Assembly (NCBI RefSeq): GCF_009759665.1
Contig: NZ_WQNE01000009.1
Span: 62,001 to 126,000 of the forward strand
Origin: Bradyrhizobium cajani
Lineage (GTDB): Bacteria > Pseudomonadota > Alphaproteobacteria > Rhizobiales > Xanthobacteraceae
Length of the DNA: 64,000 nt
Direction of reading: 5' to 3'
Shown here piece after piece: positions 1-8,477 of the stretch. Below the pieces are notes generated by a model. It saw nothing but the letters and a program-made list of their open reading frames with translations. It was not told the DNA's origin and ran no database searches. Position numbers and translations under genes: made by a program. Within the stretch, counting starts at the first letter, position 1, and each line of letters opens with the position of its first letter.

Positions 1-2
1 CA

Positions 3-1664
3 GGGACAGCGCGCCGCTTGCGTGACCATCTAGCGGCGATACGGCCGATTGTCGCAAGGCATGACGGGCGGATTGTCAAGACCACGGGCGACGGCGTGCT
101 CATCGAGTTCCCATCGGTGGTGGCAGCGGTCGAATGTGCGATCAAAGTGCAGAAGCTAATGGCCCGACGCAATGCCAAGCTGATCGCGGAACAGCGCGTG
201 CTATACCGCATCGGCATCAATCTCGGCGAGGTGCTGGTCGAGGGCGATGACATTCTGGGCGATGGTGTCAATATCGCAGCGCGACTCGAAGGAATTGCCG
301 AACCCGGCGGAATCTGCTTGTCGCGTTCCGCATACGAACAGGTCAAGAGTAAGATCGACACCCAGTACGCTGATATGGGTGAACAGCGCTTGAAAAACAT
401 CGCTGACCCGTTGCAGGTATTTCGGATCAACGTCGGCTTGGCCGCTACCGCGTCCGCTCCGCCAACCCTGCCATTGCCGGACAGGCCGTCGATCGTGGTC
501 CTGCCTTTCATGAACCTCAGCGACGATCCGGAGCACGCGTACTTCGCGGACGGCGTCACCGAGGATCTCACCACGGCGCTGTCCCGGCTTCGCTGGCTCT
601 TTGTCATCGCCCGCAACTCGGCCTTTGTCTACAAAGACAAAGCCGTCGATGTGAGGACAATCGCCCGCGATCTCGGCGTACGCTATGCGCTGGAGGGCAG
701 CGTACGCACCGCTGGCCAGCGCATCCGCATCACGGGTCAGCTCATCGACGGGGAGACGGCCAAGCACATCTGGGCGGAGAAATATGATCGTCAACTGCAC
801 GACATCTTCACGGTCCAGGACGAGATCACGGAAAACATCGTTGCCGCGATCGAGCCGCACCTCTACGCCCAGGAGGGCTATCGTGCCGCCCGACAGCCGC
901 CTGAAAGTGTCGATGTCTGGGGACTCGTGGTCCGCGCCATCGACCTCATTAACAAGTTTGGCCGCAAGCACAACGAAGAGGCACAACGCTTGCTGCGCCG
1001 CGCCATAGAGATTGACCCGAACTATGCGCGAGCGCACGCCACTCTCAGCTGGGCGATCTGGTGGGCCACGCTCTATTATTACGTTGAAGACCGCGCCGAG
1101 GGCTACAGGCAGAGCGCCTTGCACGCCCAGAAGGCATTGCGCCTCGACCAAAGCGAGCCCTGGGCCCACATGATGGTTGGCCTCAACTTGAGCACCTCCG
1201 GCCAACACCAGCGCGCGCTGGCCGAGCACCAGGCCGCCCTCAACCTCAATCCCAGCTTCGCGCTCGCGCACATGGCTTATGGCTGGGCGTTGCTGCGGGC
1301 CGGTCGCTTCGATGATGCGATCGCCGAAACTGCAAAAGCGCTTCGCATGAGCCCATTGGATTCCTTTTCCGGCCTTTACACCACGATCCACGGCTTGGCG
1401 TTGCTCGCGGCGCGGCGTTTCGCGGAGGCGCTGCCGTATGTGCGGGCATCGGTCGTCGCCGATGCCGAATTCGCTGGGCACTACAATGCGCTCATCAGCT
1501 GCTGCGGGCATCTCGGCCTGATCGAAGAGGCGGCGGAATTCACTGCCCGCCGCAACAAGGTCGGGCCACCGCTGAGGGTGAGCGTGCTGCGCAACAATCT
1601 GCGCGGCTTCGCTCATTGCGAGGTGTTCGCGGAGGGCTTGATCAAGGCCGGTATTCCCGAATAG
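3..1664 (+). CDS. Class III adenylate/guanylate cyclase with TolB-like and TPR regions (5'-partial)
   Basis: The reading frame is open to the left edge, so the gene begins outside the window. The visible start has the end of a class III nucleotide cyclase domain: GRIVKTTGDGVLIEF near residue 24 and GDGVNIAARLE further on are typical of this fold. A TolB-like segment follows (residues about 160-270, RPSIVVLPFMNLS and FADGVTEDL). The last 240 residues contain TPR-like helices such as RRAIEIDPNYARAHATLSWA. This arrangement is common in rhizobial cyclases that make cAMP, with the C-terminal repeats presumably serving as an interaction surface. The conserved first metal-binding aspartate would lie upstream and cannot be checked. 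Substrate (ATP or GTP) is not decided by what is visible. Confidence 0.85.
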   Translation, partial: GTARRLRDHLAAIRPIVARHDGRIVKTTGDGVLIEFPSVVAAVECAIKVQKLMARRNAKLIAEQRVLYRIGINLGEVLVEGDDILGDGVNIAARLEGIAEPGGICLSRSAYEQVKSKIDTQYADMGEQRLKNIADPLQVFRINVGLAATASAPPTLPLPDRPSIVVLPFMNLSDDPEHAYFADGVTEDLTTALSRLRWLFVIARNSAFVYKDKAVDVRTIARDLGVRYALEGSVRTAGQRIRITGQLIDGETAKHIWAEKYDRQLHDIFTVQDEITENIVAAIEPHLYAQEGYRAARQPPESVDVWGLVVRAIDLINKFGRKHNEEAQRLLRRAIEIDPNYARAHATLSWAIWWATLYYYVEDRAEGYRQSALHAQKALRLDQSEPWAHMMVGLNLSTSGQHQRALAEHQAALNLNPSFALAHMAYGWALLRAGRFDDAIAETAKALRMSPLDSFSGLYTTIHGLALLAARRFAEALPYVRASVVADAEFAGHYNALISCCGHLGLIEEAAEFTARRNKVGPPLRVSVLRNNLRGFAHCEVFAEGLIKAGIPE

Positions 1665-1800
1665 GCGGCGTTCTTCAAGATATGGGGGCGAACCGGACAC
1701 CGAGCCGCGCCTGCCTTGACCGCCGCTTGTGACGCCCTTGGCAGACAACAAGCTATTGATCGACGACCGGTAATTTGAGGCCGGCCTGGCCATTACATTG

Positions 1801-1809
1801 TGCTATACT
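1801..1809 (+). promoter_or_regulatory. Possible extended -10 promoter
   Basis: TGCTATACT is an extended -10 element (TGnTATACT) about 50 bases before the ATG at 1858. No good -35 lies at normal spacing. If used, it rules out the upstream in-frame start at 1798. Confidence 0.3.
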
Positions 1810-1857
1810 GATTTTGCGCCCGGCACGACCCTGTCTTCAGCCCGGAAGCGTTGCACC

Positions 1858-2817
1858 ATGACCGATTATCCTCATCCGGCATGGATCGACGGAGGCCGCT
1901 TCCGCGGTTCCCTCGACGATGTGATTATCATCCCGCTTGTTTGTGTTGCGCTCGTTGCAAACAAAATCCTGCATTTCATTATTTCCATTTTGATGCGGCT
2001 GCTCGACTACGCCTTCCCGTTCGCAGTGCGGATTGTCTGGCTTCCGCTCTTTGCGGCCAAGCTTCTTGGCAATGTCGTCGTTGCTCTAATAAACAGCGCT
2101 TTCCACTTCCTTCCCCTTTCCGAGGCAAAACGCCGACAGTGGCGCATGCGGATCCGCCGAAATTGGTCGTGGTTACGGCGGAGGATCAGCTATCGGGCGT
2201 TCGAACAAGCCGTGCATGATGCCTTTGAAAGCGGCATGGCATGGGTGTTCAGAGAATGTCGGCACCTCACGCCGAACGCCGCATTGCTCGTGATCCTGGG
2301 CGCGGTGCTTTGGCTCCCGATCTCTCTCGTGGCTGCAACGGTGATGCACGCGGTGCTGATTGCCAATGTCGCCTCTTTGCCCGCTTGGACGCAACTCTTG
2401 CATCCGCTTGCAACGATCATCGCCAAGAGCAAGCTTTTGGTGGTGCCGGTGTACCCGGCAGCCTGGCCACAGGCCAAGAAACATCCGTTCGTTCAGCTCG
2501 TATTCAGGATCTGTCGAGCCATCCAGCGCGTTCATGCGATCAGGAAGATCAGCTTTCGCTATCGGCAGGTGGAGGTCGCCAGCATCGCGGCGATTGATAG
2601 GCTCGAGCGCACCGCCGGCCTCGCATCGGCGGTATTGTGGCTGCGCAGGGCGCATGTCACCGAACACCTCGGCGTCGAGAAGCGCACTCGGAAATTGCGT
2701 TCGTTCTTCTCACGATGGTCTATCAAGTTCTCAGCCGAGTACTACGAAGCGAAGGAGCGGCAAGCCTCGGGCGTCCCATCATCAAACGACAACAGCAAGC
2801 TGCGACCGCCGAGATGA
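1858..2817 (+). CDS. Unrecognised membrane protein
   Basis: A 319-residue protein that I do not recognise. The ATG at 1858 (MTDYPHPAWIDGG) is preferred over an upstream frame-start at 1798, because a possible promoter overlaps the latter. Hydrophobic stretches occur at about residues 20-45, 50-80 and 140-170 (LLVILGAVLWLPISLVAATVM), with basic arginine-rich segments between them (RRQWRMRIRRNWSWLRRR), which suggests an inner-membrane protein with cytoplasmic basic loops. The C-terminus is charged and soluble. It lies between the cyclase gene and an IS110 remnant, on the same strand as both. No catalytic motif is visible. The gene may be part of acquired DNA. Confidence 0.55.
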   Translation: MTDYPHPAWIDGGRFRGSLDDVIIIPLVCVALVANKILHFIISILMRLLDYAFPFAVRIVWLPLFAAKLLGNVVVALINSAFHFLPLSEAKRRQWRMRIRRNWSWLRRRISYRAFEQAVHDAFESGMAWVFRECRHLTPNAALLVILGAVLWLPISLVAATVMHAVLIANVASLPAWTQLLHPLATIIAKSKLLVVPVYPAAWPQAKKHPFVQLVFRICRAIQRVHAIRKISFRYRQVEVASIAAIDRLERTAGLASAVLWLRRAHVTEHLGVEKRTRKLRSFFSRWSIKFSAEYYEAKERQASGVPSSNDNSKLRPPR

Positions 2818-2934
2818 TATCTGGTATTGGCCCGTCCCCCACTTGCTCAGGAATGGGTCGCTGAAGACCTATCCCGGCTACCCGCATGGCATGCTAACCA
2901 CGCATGCAGATGTCCTCAACCCCGACCTGCTCTC

Positions 2935-3753
2935 GTGCGATTGATGCCTCCCGCCTATGTGAAGCCCTACGTCAAGCGGCAGAAGAACGACACCACCGAT
3001 GCGGAGGCGATTTGCGAGGCGGTCACGAGACCCAACATGCGGTTTGTGCCGACCAAGACGGTCGCGCAACAGAGCTGTCTGATGCTTCATCGTGCGCGCC
3101 ATCTCTTCATCCGCCAGCAGACTGCCGTTATCAATTCAATCCGCGCCTATCTTGCTGAGTTCGGAATTGTCGCCCCTGTCGGGCGCAGGGGTGTCGAGCA
3201 ACTGCTGGAAGTCGTCGCCGATACAACCGACTGCCGGCTCCCCGAAGTGGGCCGTGTGTGTCTTGCTGCTCTCGGCAGCCAGTTGCGAGCCCTGAAGGCC
3301 CAGATCCTGGAGTTCGACCGACGCATTATCGCCTGGCATCGATCAAGCGCGACGAGCAAACGGCTGGACGCGATCCCCGGCGTCGGGCCGGCGCTGGCAA
3401 CAGCTCTGGTCGCCAGCATTGCTGATCCCAAGGCTTTCCGATCGGGACGAGACTTCTCGGCTTGGGTGGGGCTCGTTCCGAAGCAGAACTCGAGCGGGGG
3501 CAAGGACAAGCTGGGCAGGATCAGCAAACAAGGTGATCGCTATTTGCGCAGTTTGTTCACGGCAGGCGCGCTCGCCGTGATTCGCTATGCCAAGATCCAT
3601 GGCACGGGGCATCGGCCCTGGCTCACTGGATTATTGGCGCGGCGCCCCACCAAGGTCGTCGCCATCGCACTCGCCAACAAGCTCGCCAGGATGGCATGGG
3701 CGATGATGGTCAGGAACGAATGCTACAAGGAGCCCGCTGCTCTTACGGCATGA
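2935..3753 (+). pseudogene. IS110-family transposase, 5'-truncated
   Basis: From VRLMPPAYVKPYVKRQKND onward the frame matches IS110 transposases. It keeps the last acidic residues of the RuvC-like DEDD domain (KNDTTDAEA), the helix-hairpin-helix-like IPGVGPALATAL of the Transposase_20 domain, and the serine-containing QNSSGGKDKLGR region. The family is usually about 340 residues long. About 110 N-terminal residues, including the GIDVAK-type first aspartate, are absent. The open frame does extend upstream to 2827, but those 36 residues do not look like IS110 sequence. The copy should therefore be inactive. It was probably cut by a deletion or by replacement of its left end. No terminal repeats were recognised, which is usual for IS110. 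Confidence 0.85.
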
Positions 3754-4300
3754 ACGAGATCACAGCCGGTCATCCCGGTGTGACGCAACGGTTGGAAGGG
3801 CGAACAGCACTAATGCAGCGCCGGTCGATCCGGCGATCAGGACAACCCACTTGGGCCACAGCATCGTCGAATGCGTGCTTTTGACCGGGACCTGATCCGC
3901 GGAGGGCATTATGGCCAGCGGTCATGAGTACCGCGCTCGAAGGCCGAACACATGGCTGCTCCGACCAACGCCGCAAGTGAAGTTTCTTCTTGCCAACCCG
4001 GAGCCGTCCACACATGGCCCGTAGCCGAAGGTCCCAGTCTGCTGTCGGCACGTCCGTTGCGGGGTGTGGAGCGGAGCCGCTAAGATCGGACGCCATTGGC
4101 AGCATATGATCGCCGACCCCACGAGCGTCTCCCGCCAGGGGCCGCTCGTGCGCCAAAGGGGGACACATCGAGTTGCGAGGCAGAATGCCGGCCCTCGTTC
4201 ACCACATTTAAACCTTAAGATTCTACGAAGAGTACTCACCCACGGGCCGCAGGACCATGCGAACAGCCTTCCTACAGAAGCCATCCGTAGACTTCAGGCG
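3754..4300. other. Gene-free stretch downstream of the IS110 remnant
   Basis: 547 bases with no supportable gene. The first part probably belongs to the right flank of the IS110 element. Two minus-strand frames (3770-4168 and 3922-4284) have no recognisable domain and overlap each other, so they are not called. The promoter of the following lytic transglycosylase should lie near the right end. Confidence 0.5.
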
Positions 4301-5329
4301 ATGAAGGTCTTGCAGACCAGCTGCATCGTGGCTGTTGTCGCATCCGTGGGATTTTATCTGGCCGCCAGTAACAGACCGGCCGCGACGATGCCGGATGTCA
4401 TGCCGGAAGCGGCAGCGAGCATGGCGGCTCCTGCGAACATGGTGACGCCTGCCGTGTACGCAGAGGCATCCGCCAGACTTGCGGCAGCGCTTCGGGCAGA
4501 AAGAGCAGAGCTTGGCTCGGTGACGTCAGCAGGTTCCAGGCCGTTGAGCACCGAAGCCGAGATCGTCGATGAACCCGCCGCGCCAAAATTGGCGTCATTG
4601 GGACAGGATGCCGTCCAACCGCTGCCGCCGGAACGCGAGGCATCCGACGATGCTCCGAAAGCGGCGTCGACGCAGGATTTCCGTTATCTGGTTTACTACG
4701 TCTGGTCCGAACTGCCGCCCGCCGAGAAACCGGCGGAGATCGTCTTGCGTGCGTTCAAGGACATTCCGGTCGGAACGCCGGCCGAAGAGATCAAGCGCGC
4801 TTCCGACGCGTTTGGTCTCGATTTCAATTTCATGATGGCGGTTGCCAAGATCGAATCCGGTTTCAACCCCAATCAACGCACCGGGTCGTATATCGGGCTG
4901 TTTCAGCTGAGCCATTATGAGTTCGGGAAGTTCGGCTTCGGGCAGATTCGCAGTCCGCGGGATAACGCCGTTGCCGCCGCCTACAAAATCATTACCGAGG
5001 GCGTCCAGTTCGAGTGGATCACGCACCGGACGCCGGACATGAGCGATCTTTACCTGATCCATCAGCAAGGCTGGGAAGGCGCCGCTGAGCACATCAGCCG
5101 GCCCGCCCGCACCGCCTGGAAATCAATGTGCGCCACCAGCGAAGGCAAGCAGAAGGGTGAGAGGTGGTGCAAACGCGCGATTTGGGGCAATGCACTTCCG
5201 GCCTTCAAGCGCACCTGGAAATCGGTGGACAACGTGACGTCAGAGGCGTTCGTCGGCATGTGGCGCGGCCGGGTCGCCGAATTCTACATGAAATATGTGG
5301 CGACTGCTGCGGCGGCGGCAAGCCACTAA
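4301..5329 (+). CDS. Lytic transglycosylase-like protein, SLT domain
   Basis: A 342-residue protein with an N-terminal signal anchor (residues about 5-22, TSCIVAVVASVGFYLAAS), so it acts in the periplasm or at the cell envelope. A low-complexity Ala/Pro-rich linker follows (about 25-125). The SLT fold begins with ASDAFGLDFNFMMAVAKIESGFNP, whose Glu at about residue 185 is the expected catalytic acid. IGLFQLSHYEFGKFG matches the GLFQ motif of goose-type lysozyme folds. The role would be cleavage of peptidoglycan glycan strands with formation of 1,6-anhydroMurNAc. The ATG at 4301 is chosen because it places the signal segment first. The frame is open further up to 4064, but that part has no signal sequence. 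The substrate and any secretion-system partner are unknown. Confidence 0.75.
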   Translation: MKVLQTSCIVAVVASVGFYLAASNRPAATMPDVMPEAAASMAAPANMVTPAVYAEASARLAAALRAERAELGSVTSAGSRPLSTEAEIVDEPAAPKLASLGQDAVQPLPPEREASDDAPKAASTQDFRYLVYYVWSELPPAEKPAEIVLRAFKDIPVGTPAEEIKRASDAFGLDFNFMMAVAKIESGFNPNQRTGSYIGLFQLSHYEFGKFGFGQIRSPRDNAVAAAYKIITEGVQFEWITHRTPDMSDLYLIHQQGWEGAAEHISRPARTAWKSMCATSEGKQKGERWCKRAIWGNALPAFKRTWKSVDNVTSEAFVGMWRGRVAEFYMKYVATAAAAASH

Positions 5330-5623
5330 CTCCGTCGTCGGCAGCGCCCGCCACGTTTGCTTTGCCTTTCGTCGCCGTGGAGAAACAGACCCGGCTGGGT
5401 AGACCAGTCCACAGCATGGCACATCGCTTCCGTTAGGGCCTAGCGGCGAGCTGTCCGAAGGCGGGGGTAAACCGGAAGCGCTCGACCGCTGATCAAAACG
5501 GCGGTTTTGACCCAAAGCGGCCCGGCAGTCAGCGATGGACCGCATGGGCGAGCCTCGCTTCTACAGCCCAGTTTATTTATCATCCCCGCCGGTCATCGAG
5601 CAGCGCGTTATCGTTTGCGTTGT

Positions 5624-6341
5624 TTATAAGCTCGGCCGCTTTATCAGGAGGGGCGTTCCTAGTGCTTCCCAATCGATCACCGGAATCGGATCATCCCGAG
5701 TGCCAAGCCGCGCGGCATGCAATCTTCGCACACCAGCAGCCTTTAAGGCCTTGAGTAGCTCGCTTGTGCAAAAGAGCGAATGCGAGTGCTGCAATGGCCG
5801 CCAAATCTGAAGGCCGCCGACCAACTCCGGATCGACATAGACTGGCGGTGTCTGTGGATGTTGAGCAGATCGTTCATGCAACCATGCCTCAAGAGGCGTC
5901 AATTCCTCACCGGTTATTGAGTGTTTGAGTGGCGCAGGGCGTTGCTTGCCCATGCGTTCGAAATCGAAGCAATCGACGATGTTCAGGACGTTCATGAGGT
6001 ACCATTCGCCGGCGACCGGCTCATCGTCAGGCCAACGCATTGCGAACGGTCGGAACTCCGCTTCGCCCGGCGCAACGCCTTCGACGACAGATTTGAATGT
6101 CGCGGTGACAATTGGCACTTCGCCGGAAGCGTGCACCCATGTCGGGGATCGCGTTCGGACGCTTGTGGAACCCGAACTGCCCCGATGACGGCATCGGCTC
6201 GCCGTACAGCGCTTGGAGGCCGGCGAAACATATCGCGGTCGTGAGGGGCGCGTAGAGTTTGTCGTCTGTCAATAAACCAACGGTGGCAGCCCCCGCCCAG
6301 CTTGGCGAAATCTCGAAGAACCGTTTGCGTGCCCTGGCCAT
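5624..6341 (-). pseudogene. Imm11/DUF1629-like immunity protein, frameshifted
   Basis: Two minus-strand frames together give one Imm11 (DUF1629)-like protein of about 238 residues. The upstream frame starts at 6341 (MARARKRFFEISPSWAG) and runs to IPDM. The downstream frame continues from about 6138 with VHASGEVPIV. Removing one G from the run at about 6137-6141 (ATGGGTGCAC on the coding strand) joins them as IPDM-VHASGEV. The family signature EWYLMNVLNIVDCFDFER is in the second frame, and the C-terminal SLFCTSELLKALKAAGV also fits. Imm11 proteins neutralise polymorphic toxins, but no toxin gene is nearby, so this would be an orphan immunity gene. A sequencing indel could also explain the shift. 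Confidence 0.7.
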
Positions 6342-6661
6342 GCTGACCTTCAGAAGAATTTTGTAGCGGCTTGGTCACGCGCGGTGCTTCGAGCGTGTCT
6401 ATTGATCCGTGCGAGATGTTTCCGCGTCTATTCGTGGAGTTTGACATCGTCGCGACAGTCAGAAATTGAGCGCATTGCGCTGGCGCCGAGATACTTCGGA
6501 GAGTCTCGCTAAGGCCGGTTATGTCGTCACGAATGACGGCTATTGGCCCGTCTCCGGCATACATCGATGTCCGCTATTACGCCGTTATTGGCAGAGAAGC
6601 GGACATCAGGCGCACCGGAGGCGAGCGCTCCGACCCGGGCAGGATGCGATCTCAGACGTGC
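6342..6661. other. Gene-free stretch with an inverted repeat
   Basis: 320 bases between the Imm11-like relic and the DUF2158 gene with no supportable gene. It contains a dyad with 9-base arms, ATGTCCGCT at 6567-6575 and AGCGGACAT at 6598-6606. The stretch could be decayed DNA of a former toxin-immunity locus, but nothing shows that directly. Confidence 0.45.
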
Positions 6662-6868
6662 CTACTCGTCGTCTTCGTCCTCGTCGTCATCCTCGTCTTC
6701 GTCGTCCTCTTCCACCTGCACGAGGGTGGCCAGCGGCAGCGTCTCGCGGAACAGATCGCCCTCCATGCCCATCCAGAGGCACAGCACCTCGTCCTCCTTC
6801 ACCTCCGCGACGGTCAGCGGCTGGCCGCCGGATTTCAGCATCACGACATCGCCGGCTTTCAAGTCCAT
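6662..6868 (-). CDS. DUF2158 (YodC-like) small protein with acidic tail
   Basis: A 68-residue protein. The first 50 residues (MDLKAGDVVMLKSGGQPLTV ... VLCLWMG) match the DUF2158/YodC family, whose members have a small beta-barrel and no established function. The C-terminus from about residue 53 is almost entirely Asp and Glu, encoded by a GAC/GAG/GAT trinucleotide run at 6662-6715 that may vary in length. The ATG at 6868 follows a GGAGG-like ribosome binding site (GGAGGACAATCC before ATG on the minus strand). It stands alone between a relic and a membrane protein gene. Confidence 0.8.
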   Translation of the reverse strand: MDLKAGDVVMLKSGGQPLTVAEVKEDEVLCLWMGMEGDLFRETLPLATLVQVEEDDEDEDDDEDEDDE

Positions 6869-6974
6869 GGATTGTCCTCCGAGTTGATCGACCCGGATGT
6901 GCTAGCAGGCGGTCATGACACGCCGATCACGCAAGGCCGGCGCCGGCGAAACTTCGCCGCCCCGTGGATCGGAC

Positions 6975-8024
6975 TCAGCTGCGCTCGTTCGGCTGTATCG
7001 GCAGGCATTCGTTGCTGAAAAGGCCCACAGCATCGCGAACGACCGGAACATGACAGAAGAAACCGGTCGGACGGTATCGAACCCGAATGCGGTCGAGCTG
7101 GGCCATCGTCAGTGTCATGAAGGCATCGAGCCGACGCGCCTGAAGCTGCAGCCTTTGTTCGGGGCTGTTCCGCGGCGTCGTGGCGTCCTGCTTGCGATCG
7201 TTGGGGCTATCGCCGCTCGACGCCGGTGCCTGCAACGCGTTCGGCTGGCTGCGGAATGCATCGAAGCAATGGTGCATCACCAGAACGTGGTGCTTGGCGC
7301 TCCACCAGTTGATGGCAATAACCTTCTGCAAATGGTTGATCGTCCCGTCCGGGTTCCTGGCACAGAGATTGACGTAGGACTTCAGCCCATCGGCCGTCGG
7401 GTCGTTGCAGAGTTCCTCGCTTGGGCGCCCCGGATCGCCGCCGTTGTAGATTGCCCCCTTGAACTGCGGCTGATTGGCGTCGGCGTCGCAATCGAAATTG
7501 TACTTCGCAAGCATTGTGGCCGTCAGAGGATCCTGATCCAGCGTGTGCTCCGCAGCTGCGTCGCGGCCCATATCACTGGGCCAATCGATGTAGATCTCCG
7601 CCTTCCGTGCGAAGATGGCGCCGTTCCGCCGCAGGGATGTGCGTGCTTTCAGATAATCCGACAGCGGTTCGAGCGTCTTCGCGTCCACCGGTATGAAGGC
7701 GGGACTTGCTTGCGCCTTCAGCGAACCGAACTGTTCGCGCAGCATGGTCTCCTGCTGCGTCTGCACTTCGGCGAACGCGTTTGAGATTTCAAGAAAGGTG
7801 TCCGTGGCCTTTTGCATGTCGGCCTTGGCCTGGTCACCGACCTTCTGCTCATAGGAGTTCAGATACTGGAAGTATCCACCCAGGAAGCCGGTCAGCAGGG
7901 TGACGGCCGTCAGTCCCTTGGTGACCGACAGGCGGCTGTCCCAGGATTGAATTCTCTGCCACACGCCCGGTGCGTCGGCCGCGGGTTGTGCGCGCGCTGC
8001 TTCCTTCGGCAGGTCCTGCTCCAT
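6975..8024 (-). CDS. Unrecognised membrane-anchored protein
   Basis: A 349-residue protein of unknown function. The ATG at 8024 (MEQDLPKEAARAQ) is preceded by GGAGGCGATC, a good ribosome binding site, so the longer frame to 8096 is not used. One hydrophobic segment lies at about residues 36-56 (GLTAVTLLTGFLGGYFQYLN), followed by a heptad-like helical stretch (about 60-110) that may be a coiled coil. The remainder is soluble and has three or four cysteines. The topology suggests a short cytoplasmic N-terminus and a large outside domain. No enzyme motif is visible. Confidence 0.6.
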   Translation of the reverse strand: MEQDLPKEAARAQPAADAPGVWQRIQSWDSRLSVTKGLTAVTLLTGFLGGYFQYLNSYEQKVGDQAKADMQKATDTFLEISNAFAEVQTQQETMLREQFGSLKAQASPAFIPVDAKTLEPLSDYLKARTSLRRNGAIFARKAEIYIDWPSDMGRDAAAEHTLDQDPLTATMLAKYNFDCDADANQPQFKGAIYNGGDPGRPSEELCNDPTADGLKSYVNLCARNPDGTINHLQKVIAINWWSAKHHVLVMHHCFDAFRSQPNALQAPASSGDSPNDRKQDATTPRNSPEQRLQLQARRLDAFMTLTMAQLDRIRVRYRPTGFFCHVPVVRDAVGLFSNECLPIQPNERS

Positions 8025-8280
8025 GATCGCCTCCAACTCACTCCACGCCCCGTGGAGAAAGGGTAGCGCAATCCCGGATTGCGGACTGTGAAGCACTTCA
8101 CTTCAAGTAAGGCAGGGGAGTTGCCGAAATCCCGCTCGGCAAAGGCCCGCCGATCGGATGCGGCCCGCGCAGAAGCCTGTCCTTCGCAAGACCTGCGACG
8201 ATGGCATTATGCCCCTGTTTTGCCCGACGCGTCAAACGGATTTCGTAAAATCAGCAAGCGCTTGATTTTGCAGCGGCCGG

Positions 8281-8320
8281 CTACTGTGCATGGGGTTGTT
8301 TTCGCCGTTTTTGTTTTTGA
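8281..8320 (+). repeat. Dispersed repeat, copy 1 (partner at 48531)
   Basis: The first 23 bases (8281-8303, beginning CTACTGTGCATGGGG) are identical to 48531-48553, and the next 17 are similar (CGTTT.TTGTT.TTGA). Here the second half of the direct repeat seen in the other copy is not conserved. No gene starts just downstream. Confidence 0.75.
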
Positions 8321-8344
8321 GCACAGCATACGGCGGACTGCATG

Positions 8345-8453
8345 GTTCGAGACGCCCGCTTTGGCGGGCTCCTCACATGAGGGTCTGATATCTCGCCGCA
8401 AGACGCGACCTCATCCTGAGGGCCCGCCGGAGGCGGGCGTTTCGAAGGATGGC
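8345..8453. repeat. Palindromic intergenic repeat (CCTGAGG/AAGGATGG family)
   Basis: Outer arms of the type TTCGAGACGCCCGC and GCGGGCGTTTCGAA enclose an inner CTCAC/CCTGAGG segment. Related sequences occur at 41011-41072 and 62478-62604. It lies at the 3' side of the HAD gene. Confidence 0.65.
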
Positions 8454-8477
8454 CACAGGCGCGCTTCCCGATAAGCG

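Larger units (their letters stand above)
8025..8477. other. Gene-free stretch made of dispersed repeats
   Basis: 453 bases with no supportable gene. It carries a copy of a dispersed sequence at 8281-8320 and a palindromic unit at 8345-8453, both described separately. The small frames on either strand have no family features. Confidence 0.6.

Noticed and set aside
2827..2934. N-terminal extension of the IS110 frame
   Set aside because: The 36 extra residues do not look like IS110 and precede the recognisable homology. They are probably host DNA read in frame by chance.
3770..4284. Two overlapping minus-strand frames (3770-4168 and 3922-4284)
   Set aside because: They have no family match, lie in IS110 flank and overlap each other in different frames. 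I could not support either as a gene.
6660..6720. Possible CRISPR-like short repeats
   Set aside because: These are GAC/GAG/GAT codons of the acidic tail of the DUF2158 gene, with no spacer-repeat order.
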